Below, piece after piece: positions 1 to 5,353 of a stretch of 6,574 bases of DNA; position 1 is the first letter of the stretch, and the number at the start of each line of letters is the position of its first letter. The position numbers were made by a program, and so were the translations under genes. The stretch lies in contig JANQPW010000964.1 of the NCBI GenBank assembly GCA_028285285.1, forward strand, positions 1-6,574, in the 5' to 3' direction. This stretch comes from Silvanigrellales bacterium (GTDB lineage Bacteria > Bdellovibrionota_B > Oligoflexia > Silvanigrellales > Silvanigrellaceae). The notes beneath the pieces were generated by a model. The model made no database searches, was not told the DNA's origin, and saw only the letters and a program-made list of their open reading frames with translations.

Positions 1-13
1 TTATTTATGACTC

Positions 14-48
14 TCTGTTCGCTAACAGAACTTTTTGGTTCCGTTAGC
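14..48 (+). terminator. Candidate terminator with two competing hairpins
   Basis: Bases 14-29 form a 6-bp stem (TCTGTT, loop CGCT, AACAGA), followed by a run of five T at 32-36, as in a weak intrinsic terminator for a gene ending left of the window. The same bases take part in a longer alternative hairpin: GCTAAC at 21-26 pairs with GTTAGC at 43-48, and GAAC at 28-31 pairs with GTTC at 38-41, with one A-C mismatch and a six-base loop. The two folds exclude each other, because 21-29 is used in both. Either a terminator or a two-state structure is possible. The short AT-rich stem keeps confidence low. Confidence 0.3.
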
Positions 49-84
49 TCAGCAGTTTCCCTCGCCATTCGCTATGCTCAGGCT

Positions 85-114
85 CACTTGAAAAAAACAT
101 GTAAATTTCAAGTG
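85..114. repeat. Perfect 9-bp inverted repeat
   Basis: CACTTGAAA at 85-93 is the exact reverse complement of TTTCAAGTG at 106-114, with a 12-base spacer containing the palindrome ACATGT. No T run follows on the + strand. On the - strand the T run lies inside the loop, so a terminator is unlikely. Its position about 165 bases upstream of the lipoprotein start would fit an operator or a leader RNA structure. The repeat itself is certain; the role is not. Confidence 0.55.
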
Positions 115-180
115 CAACTCTTAATTTTAACATCGTATTGTTATTTCAGAAGAAATCAAATCTGATGTTCCACATGCTTT

Positions 181-227
181 GCCGACAATCGGCGTTTTAC
201 CGTTCTCACAAAATGAGAGCGTCTTTT
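181..227 (+). promoter_or_regulatory. Tandem hairpins, each followed by a T-rich run
   Basis: Hairpin one is GCCGA at 181-185, loop CAA, TCGGC at 189-193, followed by GTTTTA. Hairpin two pairs 201-208 (CGTTCTCA) with 214-221 (TGAGAGCG) across a five-base loop, with one G-T wobble, and is followed by TCTTTT at 222-227. Both lie between 52 and 98 bases upstream of the first lipoprotein ATG. The arrangement resembles attenuator or terminator hairpins in a 5' leader, or two terminators of an upstream transcript. No promoter was recognised, so whether the region is transcribed is unknown. Confidence 0.35.
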
Positions 228-264
228 GGTACAAGGCTTGCTTAAGGGTGACAAAACCACAATC

Positions 265-270
265 GAGGAG
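265..270 (+). promoter_or_regulatory. Ribosome binding site of first lipoprotein
   Basis: GAGGAG lies eight bases before the ATG at 279. This strong Shine-Dalgarno match fixes the start that gives a proper lipoprotein signal peptide. Confidence 0.75.
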
Positions 271-278
271 CAGTCAGT

Positions 279-1055
279 ATGAAGGGCTTTCACCACATAG
301 GTCTCTGTTTTTCTTTGAGTCTTTTGGCATCCGCGTGCGTCCAAAGTGGGCCAAGCTCTTCGAACAAGACTTTGCCAAACGCCAATGCCAATGAGGCCTC
401 AACAGAAATCACAAACCCCAACAACAAGTACCTGAGATCCTTGGTGCCTCATGGCTTCAGAGGTGCTTTTGAAGCTTTTTTGGAGAAAAACCCCAGCAAA
501 GACTTCAAAGTTGCGATGGCCTGTGAGCAGGGCGGCCGAGCCTTTGAGCCAAAGTATTTCAACACCCGCATGTTGGTCATCACTGAAGATCTGAAAGACA
601 CCGACGCCACACAAAGCGTACCTGTGTTTGCACTTTTCACCACATCTGAAGGAGTGCCCAATTCAGACAAAAAGACCAAGAGCAAGTATCTCCTGATTGA
701 TGCCACGGCGACTCAAGAGAGACTTGCCTGGGAAGCAGGCACAGGGCACAAGCATTCTATTGATCTGCAACTGGATTCGCAGGAGAGGCCGATCAAGATT
801 GGCACTTTTGATCACTTGGAAGAAAAGCGAAGTCACGGTATGCCAGCAAATGCCGGAGCTCTAAACCTCAGCTTAAACCCTTCTTCCCAGCTCGGCGATC
901 TCTCGTTTCTAGCTAATGTAAGGTTTACTACTGCACAGCCCAACTCCGTTTTCGAGGCTCCGAGAGCATTTGCTTTTCGCTGCATCTCACCGATTGGGGC
1001 TGACTTAATGAGCCAGAACATAGACCAACTCAAATCGAAACTGATTCTCGAGTGA
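279..1055 (+). CDS. Putative lipoprotein of unknown function
   Basis: This gene encodes a 258-residue exported protein that I do not recognise. The N-terminus is a short lipoprotein-type signal peptide: a basic start (K2), a hydrophobic stretch at about 7-17, and the lipobox-like LASAC with Cys20 as the lipidated residue. The -3 position is Ala rather than Leu, which is tolerated but not ideal. Residues 21-50 are rich in Ser, Asn, Thr and Pro, a typical flexible tether beyond the membrane. The rest (about 51-258) looks like one globular domain. It has two cysteines, C82 and C235, which could form a disulfide in the periplasm. Asp at +2 is absent (VQS follows Cys), so E. coli-type rules would predict outer-membrane sorting. 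The start follows GAGGAG. A second lipoprotein gene begins 40 bases downstream on the same strand, so the two are probably co-transcribed. No catalytic motif is evident. Confidence 0.8.
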   Translation: MKGFHHIGLCFSLSLLASACVQSGPSSSNKTLPNANANEASTEITNPNNKYLRSLVPHGFRGAFEAFLEKNPSKDFKVAMACEQGGRAFEPKYFNTRMLVITEDLKDTDATQSVPVFALFTTSEGVPNSDKKTKSKYLLIDATATQERLAWEAGTGHKHSIDLQLDSQERPIKIGTFDHLEEKRSHGMPANAGALNLSLNPSSQLGDLSFLANVRFTTAQPNSVFEAPRAFAFRCISPIGADLMSQNIDQLKSKLILE

Positions 1056-1082
1056 GTTTGCCTTTGGAGACAATGTTCCTTT

Positions 1083-1087
1083 GAGGA
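1083..1087 (+). promoter_or_regulatory. Ribosome binding site that decides the second lipoprotein start
   Basis: GAGGA lies eight bases before the ATG at 1096. An in-frame TTG at 1081 would add five residues (with GGAGA at 1066-1070 ten bases upstream), but it overlaps this site. The ATG is the better start and still leaves a complete signal peptide. Confidence 0.65.
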
Positions 1088-1095
1088 AACAAACT

Positions 1096-2634
1096 ATGAG
1101 CCTTCGATCACTCTTCAGGCCTGGATGCATTGGACTCCTTGTTGTTTCTATTTCGTTGCCGGTTGTTGTTTCCTGTGAAGCCGGCGATGGCCTATCGCGT
1201 TTGCGAGGGGAGCAAAATGGAACAGGGAAAATTGGAATTGCTCCATATAACTTGTCTCCCGACCTCACTCGAAAGATTGAGGACTGTCTCTCTCATCTTC
1301 GAAAAAATCCAAATGGGCGCACAACCTTGAGCGGCGGCGACCTGAAAGCCATCATTGACTTTTGGACACGCGGTGTGGAGGATCGGGAAAAACACAATCA
1401 CTCTGTTTATGTGAAAAATATTGCCTTAGGGGAAACAAGAGGGCCAAATCCAAGAGAGATCGTGAAAATATCCCCTTGGAAAAACCCCATCATTCAGCAC
1501 CTCATTGACACACATGTGATCCAAGACAAACCTCTTTGGGGAAATGCTTATGCATACTTGGTGAGCGGTGACTTCGTCAAAGTGCCGCTCTTAAATTGCC
1601 TTGATGACAAAAATGATCCGACGGGCGACCCTCGCTTGGCTCTTCAGGCTAACTCTCAAATTTCAAAGTTTCTTGGCCTCTTTCAAAACGAAAAAGAAGG
1701 TTGGATGACCATTCCCAGTGTTGCTTATTTGAATCACCAGCTCGATGCGCTCAATGTGGAACTTCGCAAGAGGGGCCACCATTCCACCCACTACCGCTAC
1801 ACCAAGGTGGAAGAAAAACTGGATGGTCTTCAATACCTCAGTCTCATTGCCGACGGACTGATTCCGAGAGCTGAAGTTGGTGCACTAGGCACCCATGACA
1901 CGACCTACCATCTTTCAGCTCATGCGTGGCCCAAGGAAGTCCAGTTGGATGTGCGTTCCATCATGACTGTCACTTCTATCATCAATCAAGATCACGTTTT
2001 GCAAGCTCCCAGTTCCAGCTATGAAAACCTCAAGACCATGATGCGGCAAAGTAAGCACATCAAGAATGAAGCAGAGGTGGTCAAAACTATTGGCCGCATG
2101 ATTGATGCCTCAAGCCGCAAGTTTGATGTTGTGAACGGACAAACCACAACCGACTTGTATTTCCTGAGCTACGGGATCACCGATGACGCTTGGGAGCAAG
2201 TTGAGACCACGATGAAGAAACTGATCTCTCAGCTTTCCTTTGGTGCTCTCAATGGACGAGCCTCTGCTCCGGCAAGTCTTGCAGAGGGCCTTGCCACAGG
2301 TCTCGCTTCGGCCTTTGAGTTTGTTACCTCTGATGGGAATCTCCAGTATCGCCTGAACGATCAAGATTTCGAAGCTCTGCGCCAGAGTTTTGTCCCAGCC
2401 GCGGAAGCCTATATTTCCTCTCACCCAAGGCTGAAAAGACGTCTTTCAGATCGGGGAGTGACAGCAACCACGAAGTATTCTCTTGAGCCACTCACTTCAA
2501 AGTACGACCGCAAAAACAGAAAAGGCGGTTTGCACGCACTGCGAAAGATCTACGAGTACAGATGGAAGAGTCTGAATGAATCAGCCGAGGGCCTTGAGAT
2601 TCCCGAAATTGAGTGGACCGATCTGAAGGAGTGA
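1096..2634 (+). CDS. Large putative lipoprotein of unknown function
   Basis: This gene encodes a 512-residue exported protein that I cannot assign to a family. The signal peptide has arginines at 4 and 8, a hydrophobic core at about 11-25 and the lipobox VVSC, making Cys27 the lipidated residue; Glu follows at +2. Two further cysteines (C64, C168) lie in the N-terminal third. Two histidine-rich segments stand out: H228, H229 and H232 beside Tyr233 and Tyr235, and H267, H272 and H276 in a THDTTYHLSAH stretch. They could bind metal, but no known protease or hydrolase signature matches. Residues about 390-410 are Ala/Gly/Ser-rich, and the C-terminal 80 residues are strongly basic before an acidic tail. 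It lies 40 bases after another lipoprotein gene and probably shares its mRNA. Its last codons contain an AAGGAG that could serve a tiny downstream ORF. The lipoprotein call is fairly secure; function is open. Confidence 0.8.
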   Translation: MSLRSLFRPGCIGLLVVSISLPVVVSCEAGDGLSRLRGEQNGTGKIGIAPYNLSPDLTRKIEDCLSHLRKNPNGRTTLSGGDLKAIIDFWTRGVEDREKHNHSVYVKNIALGETRGPNPREIVKISPWKNPIIQHLIDTHVIQDKPLWGNAYAYLVSGDFVKVPLLNCLDDKNDPTGDPRLALQANSQISKFLGLFQNEKEGWMTIPSVAYLNHQLDALNVELRKRGHHSTHYRYTKVEEKLDGLQYLSLIADGLIPRAEVGALGTHDTTYHLSAHAWPKEVQLDVRSIMTVTSIINQDHVLQAPSSSYENLKTMMRQSKHIKNEAEVVKTIGRMIDASSRKFDVVNGQTTTDLYFLSYGITDDAWEQVETTMKKLISQLSFGALNGRASAPASLAEGLATGLASAFEFVTSDGNLQYRLNDQDFEALRQSFVPAAEAYISSHPRLKRRLSDRGVTATTKYSLEPLTSKYDRKNRKGGLHALRKIYEYRWKSLNESAEGLEIPEIEWTDLKE

Positions 2635-2639
2635 AGGAG

Positions 2640-2699
2640 ATGACCGGGCACAACTCTCTCCATTTCTTTCAAGGGCTGACCTCTTTGTTTCCAATTTGA
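2640..2699 (+). CDS. Possible 19-residue peptide ORF
   Basis: The ATG at 2640 is preceded by AAGGAG at 2626-2631 with an eight-base spacer, a textbook spacing, and the AAGGAG overlaps the end of the large lipoprotein gene. The frame runs 19 sense codons to a TGA at 2697-2699. The peptide starts MTGHNS and ends LFPI, with no signal peptide or known motif. A GTG at 2700, in the frame of the next gene, follows the stop directly. It may be a translated leader or coupling peptide, or simply chance. With only one genome in view and so short a reading frame, confidence is low. Confidence 0.25.
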   Translation: MTGHNSLHFFQGLTSLFPI

Positions 2700-2719
2700 G
2701 TGAAACACTTTGTTTCCAA
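2683..2719. repeat. 12-base direct repeat, period 25
   Basis: CTTTGTTTCCAA occurs at 2683-2694 and again at 2708-2719, identical in both copies, with 13 bases between. It lies in the gap between the large lipoprotein and the secreted HEMIYRE protein, just upstream of a candidate promoter. Tandem identical sites at this scale are typical of operators bound by a dimer or by two protomers, but no protein can be named. The co-located HTH regulator is an obvious candidate (inference). Confidence 0.5.
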
Positions 2720-2724
2720 AAACA

Positions 2725-2752
2725 TTGCAATCGGCATCTGGGAAAGTAGATT
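2725..2752 (+). promoter_or_regulatory. Weak candidate sigma70 promoter
   Basis: TTGCAA at 2725-2730 and TAGATT at 2747-2752 are spaced by 16 bases, each matching four of six consensus positions. Transcription from here would give a leader of roughly 40 bases before the GTG at 2802. The leader would contain an inverted repeat: GTAGAG at 2758-2763 pairing with CTCTAC at 2778-2783. A direct repeat lies immediately upstream. This is plausible but rests on consensus matching only. Confidence 0.25.
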
Positions 2753-2787
2753 GATCGGTAGAGAGAGCCGAAGTCAACTCTACAGAT

Positions 2788-2793
2788 GGGGGA
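2788..2793 (+). promoter_or_regulatory. Ribosome binding site deciding the GTG start
   Basis: GGGGGA lies eight bases before the GTG at 2802. This start places a normal signal peptide at the N-terminus, whereas the in-frame GTG at 2700 would put 34 extra, partly charged residues in front of it. Confidence 0.5.
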
Positions 2794-2801
2794 AAGGGCT
2801 T

Positions 2802-3815
2802 GTGAAAAGAGCACTAGCTAAGATTCTTGTGTTCACGAGCGGTGCGTTGGTGGCAAATGCTGCTGAGGCCCAGTTGCAGAATGCATATGGAGGAGATATT
2901 CGAGGCAACGGCGGCCATGTGATCGAATGCGACTCGCGTGAAATGCCTCTGCTTGTCGATCATTGGGAGGCAACGGGAATTCGAGGGTTGGAACTTGACA
3001 TGGGAGAGGCGGATGCTGATTTCCAACGGAATGCGCTGATCGTCATAGAGAGACTGGCCGGCCTGGATCCCTATCGTGCAGACAAGTTTAGGCGAGAATT
3101 GAGGAACTTCTCTGACCCTGAGCTGACAAGAATCATTGAAATTGACCTGGGAGCGACGGAAGACGGCACACCCATTGGGCTACCCGGGCCTGATTGTTTT
3201 TTACGACAAGCCGCGGTTCATTTCACTAACCCTCGCCCAGGTGAACCAAGATATATTATCGACAGGAGTATTTGGGATCGTTTGGACGGAATTGGTCGCG
3301 CTGGCCTTGTCTTGCATGAAATGATCTATCGAGAGCTTGCCATTCAGAAACGCCATAGTTCCTCAAGTTTTGCAAGATGGTTCAATGTGCTCATATCGAC
3401 CCGTGAGCTGAGGAGTTGGACGCAGACGTCTTATGCGACTTACATGAAGGAAAGGTCGACATACCTGCCCTTTTTTGAGTCTGAAAATGGTCAGATCTGG
3501 ACCATTCTCAAGACAGACAATTGTTCCACTGCGACCATGGAAAGTGGCGATGGTCAGGTGGAGGAGTTTGATGCGCCCTGGGAGTTTCGAATTGAAAACC
3601 AGTGGCGGGAGTTTGGAGCATTTCTCAAAAGGCGTGGGTATTTTCCTGGCAGGGGCTCCCGACTTTACGTGAGTAATTTTTGCAAAAGATCCGATCAAAT
3701 TGGTGGGAGTTTGATCTGTCGGTACGTGTTTCCCGATCGAATCGATAGCGTATACCGGCCACCACTCAGTTCCAATGGCGCTGAGTACCGCTTTTGCAGC
3801 TGGGGACCACATTGA
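2802..3815 (+). CDS. Secreted protein with GNGG and LHExxYRE motifs
   Basis: This gene encodes 337 residues from a GTG start. The Sec-type signal peptide has a basic start (K2, R3, K7), a hydrophobic core at about 8-19 and a probable cleavage after AEA (residue 23). The mature part begins with a glycine-rich GGDIRGNGGH segment (30-39), then C43, an acidic LVDHWEA segment (51-57), a DC at 131-132, an IDRSIWDRLD helix (153-162) and the core LVLHEMIYRELA (169-180). I recall this order (GNGG, Cys, D-x-x-EA, then a hydrophobic LHE-x-x-YRE) from uncharacterised secreted proteins of Bdellovibrio-like bacteria. HEMIY resembles half of a zinc-protease HExxH, but the second His is Tyr, so peptidase activity is not supported. 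Six cysteines (43, 132, 241, 294, 306, 332) suggest disulfides. The stop codon overlaps the start of the HTH regulator, suggesting translational coupling. Function is unknown. Confidence 0.75.
   Translation: MKRALAKILVFTSGALVANAAEAQLQNAYGGDIRGNGGHVIECDSREMPLLVDHWEATGIRGLELDMGEADADFQRNALIVIERLAGLDPYRADKFRRELRNFSDPELTRIIEIDLGATEDGTPIGLPGPDCFLRQAAVHFTNPRPGEPRYIIDRSIWDRLDGIGRAGLVLHEMIYRELAIQKRHSSSSFARWFNVLISTRELRSWTQTSYATYMKERSTYLPFFESENGQIWTILKTDNCSTATMESGDGQVEEFDAPWEFRIENQWREFGAFLKRRGYFPGRGSRLYVSNFCKRSDQIGGSLICRYVFPDRIDSVYRPPLSSNGAEYRFCSWGPH
3802..3806 (+). promoter_or_regulatory. Ribosome binding site at the coupled TTG start
   Basis: GGGGA lies five bases before the TTG at 3812, inside the last codons of the preceding gene. 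TTG and the preceding TGA share bases as TTGA at 3812-3815. An in-frame TTG at 3794 is possible, but it would add six unneeded residues and overlap the upstream gene by 22 bases. Confidence 0.45.
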
Positions 3816-4636
3816 AGCGTGACCGGTCGATCGACATCACGGGAATCACGTCTACCACTGAGTGGATTCAGGCGCTTTTCTTTCAAAAGAAAACAGCGAA
3901 TCCAAGCTTTTCGATTCGGGCGTTTGCCCGGCAAACAGGAGTGTCCCCGGCACGACTGTCTCAGTTTCTTTCAGGAAAGAGAATGCTTTCGTGGGGAGCC
4001 CTTGAGAAGGTGATCCAAAGAGAATGTTACAGCCACGCAGAAGTTGAACACATCAGGAATTTGCACAACAGTGAAAAGCGGATCCGAAAATGTCGGCTTG
4101 GAGGTCGTGATTCCGGGCCCCTCGTCAGCAACCGCTCTCATGAGAGAATGACTGCCGACGCTTTCCACCTCGTTGCGGACTGGTACCATTTCGCCATTTT
4201 GAACCTGGTAAAGCTGGACGAGCACAAGCTTGAGTCTGACAACTGGATTGCGGAGACTCTCCAGATCACGAGGCAGCAAGCGCAAGATGCTAAAAATCGG
4301 CTGCTTCGTCTGGGGTACCTTAAGTTCAGTGAGGGTGTGTGGAGCCGAATAGAAAAGCCGCTGTTGGCGGACTTTGGCTGTTCAGACTACGCTCTCAAGC
4401 AGTCGCATGCCCAGAGCATTTCACAGGCCAAAGAAGCGCTCTTTAATGTGAATCTGAAGCTGCGGAACATTTCGTCCGTGACCTTTCCGGCGGATCCTAA
4501 GAATGTCCAGATTGTTGCAGAAGAAATAGAGAATTTCCTTGTCAGAGTTTCTGAACGGATGGGTTGTGGTCGAAAGTCGGCCGTATACAACCTCAACGTT
4601 CAGTTGGTTCCTGTTTCTAAAATAGAAGAGAAGTGA
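3812..4636 (+). CDS. TIGR02147/DUF4423-family HTH regulator
   Basis: This gene encodes 274 residues from TTG, the usual length for the family, with no signal peptide, so it is cytoplasmic. Residues 16-60 match the family's N-terminus: a short helix, NPSFSIRAFAR (30-40), then an XRE-like helix-turn-helix, TGVSPARLSQFLSGKR (42-57). The middle shows the DUF4423 hallmark DWYHFAILNLV (123-133), followed by a winged-helix-like WIAETLQITRQQAQDAKNRL segment ending in LGYLK. The C-terminus ends with VYNLNVQLVPVS (258-269), matching the family's typical VYxLNxQxxPxS ending. Members are predicted transcriptional regulators; the DNA targets and effector of this one are unknown. It overlaps the upstream secreted-protein gene by four bases, so the two are likely co-translated. 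It converges on the small secreted-protein gene with a 35-base gap that holds no obvious terminator. The family call is strong; its targets are inference. Confidence 0.88.
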   Translation: MKRDRSIDITGITSTTEWIQALFFQKKTANPSFSIRAFARQTGVSPARLSQFLSGKRMLSWGALEKVIQRECYSHAEVEHIRNLHNSEKRIRKCRLGGRDSGPLVSNRSHERMTADAFHLVADWYHFAILNLVKLDEHKLESDNWIAETLQITRQQAQDAKNRLLRLGYLKFSEGVWSRIEKPLLADFGCSDYALKQSHAQSISQAKEALFNVNLKLRNISSVTFPADPKNVQIVAEEIENFLVRVSERMGCGRKSAVYNLNVQLVPVSKIEEK

Positions 4637-4671
4637 GCCCGCATCCTCAGGGTCAGCGTTTTGATGAGAGA

Positions 4672-5196
4672 TCACTTTATTCCAAAGCTCTCCGGGTCAA
4701 GCTCAAATCGTTCTATGTGGCTATTTCCGCCCCCTTGCCTCGCTCCCCGACAGACCAATGCAGCCTGATTGATAAGGGTCCCCTCGACTGTAACGGGATT
4801 CTCAAGGAACAGAAATGTGTTCACAAGCGGAAACGATTCTGCCACGAGAATTTTCTTATTGTTGTTTCGACGCAGTTGGCGAACATCAATAGCACCAATA
4901 AATGGGTTGGCTTTGAGTCGCATGAAGTTGGTCGCCACTCGGATTTTTCCAACACTGGCGTCTACAAGTAGAGAGCCAATGAATGCATCATCTTCCACGG
5001 TTGCCACGAAACCATCTTCGAGGTCTGCGGTTGGGAATGAAATTGTCTCCGTTTCAAAAGACTGGAAGTCCGGTGTGATGTATTCGAGGGAACAATTGAT
5101 TGTGTCGGCTCTGATCAACGAATTGGTTTCTGCATAGCCGTTTCCTACAAGAAGAAAACAAGAGGCTGCAATGAAACATTTGATTGATTTTTTCAT
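4672..5196 (-). CDS. Small secreted protein of unknown function
   Basis: This gene encodes 174 residues from an ATG whose complement-strand AGGAG (5204-5208) lies seven bases upstream. The signal peptide is clear: KKS at the start, a hydrophobic core at about 8-18 and a probable cut after GYA (residue 22). C13 lies inside the core with an AAS before it, but it sits too early for a convincing lipobox. The mature protein, about 152 residues, has exactly two cysteines, C35 near its start and C149 near its end, well placed for a disulfide tying the ends of one domain. Alternating hydrophobic stretches suggest a mostly beta fold. A Gly-rich RQGGGN segment (153-158) precedes an acidic tail. I do not recognise the family. 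The cupin-like protein gene lies 157 bases upstream on the same strand. They could share a transcript, but the gap holds a stable dyad and is long enough for a separate promoter. Confidence 0.75.
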   Translation of the reverse strand: MKKSIKCFIAASCFLLVGNGYAETNSLIRADTINCSLEYITPDFQSFETETISFPTADLEDGFVATVEDDAFIGSLLVDASVGKIRVATNFMRLKANPFIGAIDVRQLRRNNNKKILVAESFPLVNTFLFLENPVTVEGTLINQAALVCRGARQGGGNSHIERFELDPESFGIK

Positions 5197-5202
5197 AGTT
5201 TT

Positions 5203-5232
5203 TCTCCTAGATTATTTTTGGTTCCTCGAACC
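5203..5232 (-). promoter_or_regulatory. Leader dyad and ribosome site of the small secreted protein gene
   Basis: On the - strand a 5-bp hairpin (GGTTC, loop GAG, GAACC; 5232-5220) is followed by an A-rich stretch and then AGGAGA at 5208-5203, upstream of the ATG. The hairpin is too short and lacks a T run, so it is not a terminator. It may be a leader structure near the ribosome site or chance. Confidence 0.35.
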
Positions 5233-5289
5233 TATTGCAGCTCGGTCACATCAAGGTAGGTATTGGTTTCCGTGTTAGCGGTCGGAAGA

Positions 5290-5308
5290 GGCTTTGCATA
5301 GCAAAGCC
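5290..5308. repeat. Perfect 19-base dyad (8-bp arms)
   Basis: GGCTTTGCATAGCAAAGCC has perfect 8-bp arms (5290-5297 and 5301-5308) around a three-base centre. It lies 45 bases past the cupin-like gene stop and about 94 bases before the small secreted protein ATG. As RNA it would be a stable hairpin and could end the cupin transcript, but the next - strand bases are TCTTCCGACC, not a U run. An operator or an RNA-stabilising hairpin is equally possible. Confidence 0.5.
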
Positions 5309-5353
5309 AGGGGAAGAGAGGAGTTGAAGGGCAAAAATTTCTGAGCTGATTCT

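Larger units (their letters stand above)
1..278. other. Upstream intergenic leader rich in inverted repeats
   Basis: This stretch before the first lipoprotein gene is AT-richer than the rest and carries at least five short dyads, listed separately where they are strong. One reading frame is open from the left edge to a TGA at 163-165, with an ATG at 7, giving about 52 codons. It has no visible ribosome site, overlaps several hairpins and resembles no protein I know, so I treat it as non-coding. If it is real, it could be the 3' end of a gene outside the window. A minor dyad at 143-156 (ATTTC, AGAA loop, GAAAT) is also present. I found no convincing sigma70 promoter here. Confidence 0.6.

Noticed and set aside
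37..55. tRNA-like start (GGTTCCGTTAGCTCAGCAG)
   Set aside because: It resembles an acceptor plus D-arm beginning, but no matching D-stem partner, anticodon arm, T-arm or 3' acceptor strand follows.
7..165. 52-codon + strand ORF at the left edge
   Set aside because: No ribosome site is visible, it overlaps several inverted repeats, and the product has no recognisable feature.
2110..2424. 104-codon - strand ORF
   Set aside because: It is antisense to the large lipoprotein gene with no ribosome site or protein features.
2700..2801. 34-residue N-terminal extension of the HEMIYRE protein from GTG 2700
   Set aside because: It would bury the signal peptide behind a long charged segment; GTG 2802 has its own ribosome site. 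It is kept only as a possible alternative.
3315..3335. Zinc metallopeptidase call for the HEMIYRE motif
   Set aside because: The second histidine of HExxH is Tyr and no third ligand could be identified, so peptidase activity is not supported.
3363..3812. 149-codon - strand ORF
   Set aside because: It lies wholly antisense to the secreted HEMIYRE gene, which has a signal peptide, recognisable motifs and a coupled stop; the antisense product resembles nothing.
4637..4671. Shared terminator between the convergent genes
   Set aside because: The 35-base gap shows no credible stem-loop with a T run in either direction.
5290..5308. Intrinsic terminator for the cupin-like gene
   Set aside because: The stem is strong but no T run follows on either strand, so it is listed as a dyad of unknown role.
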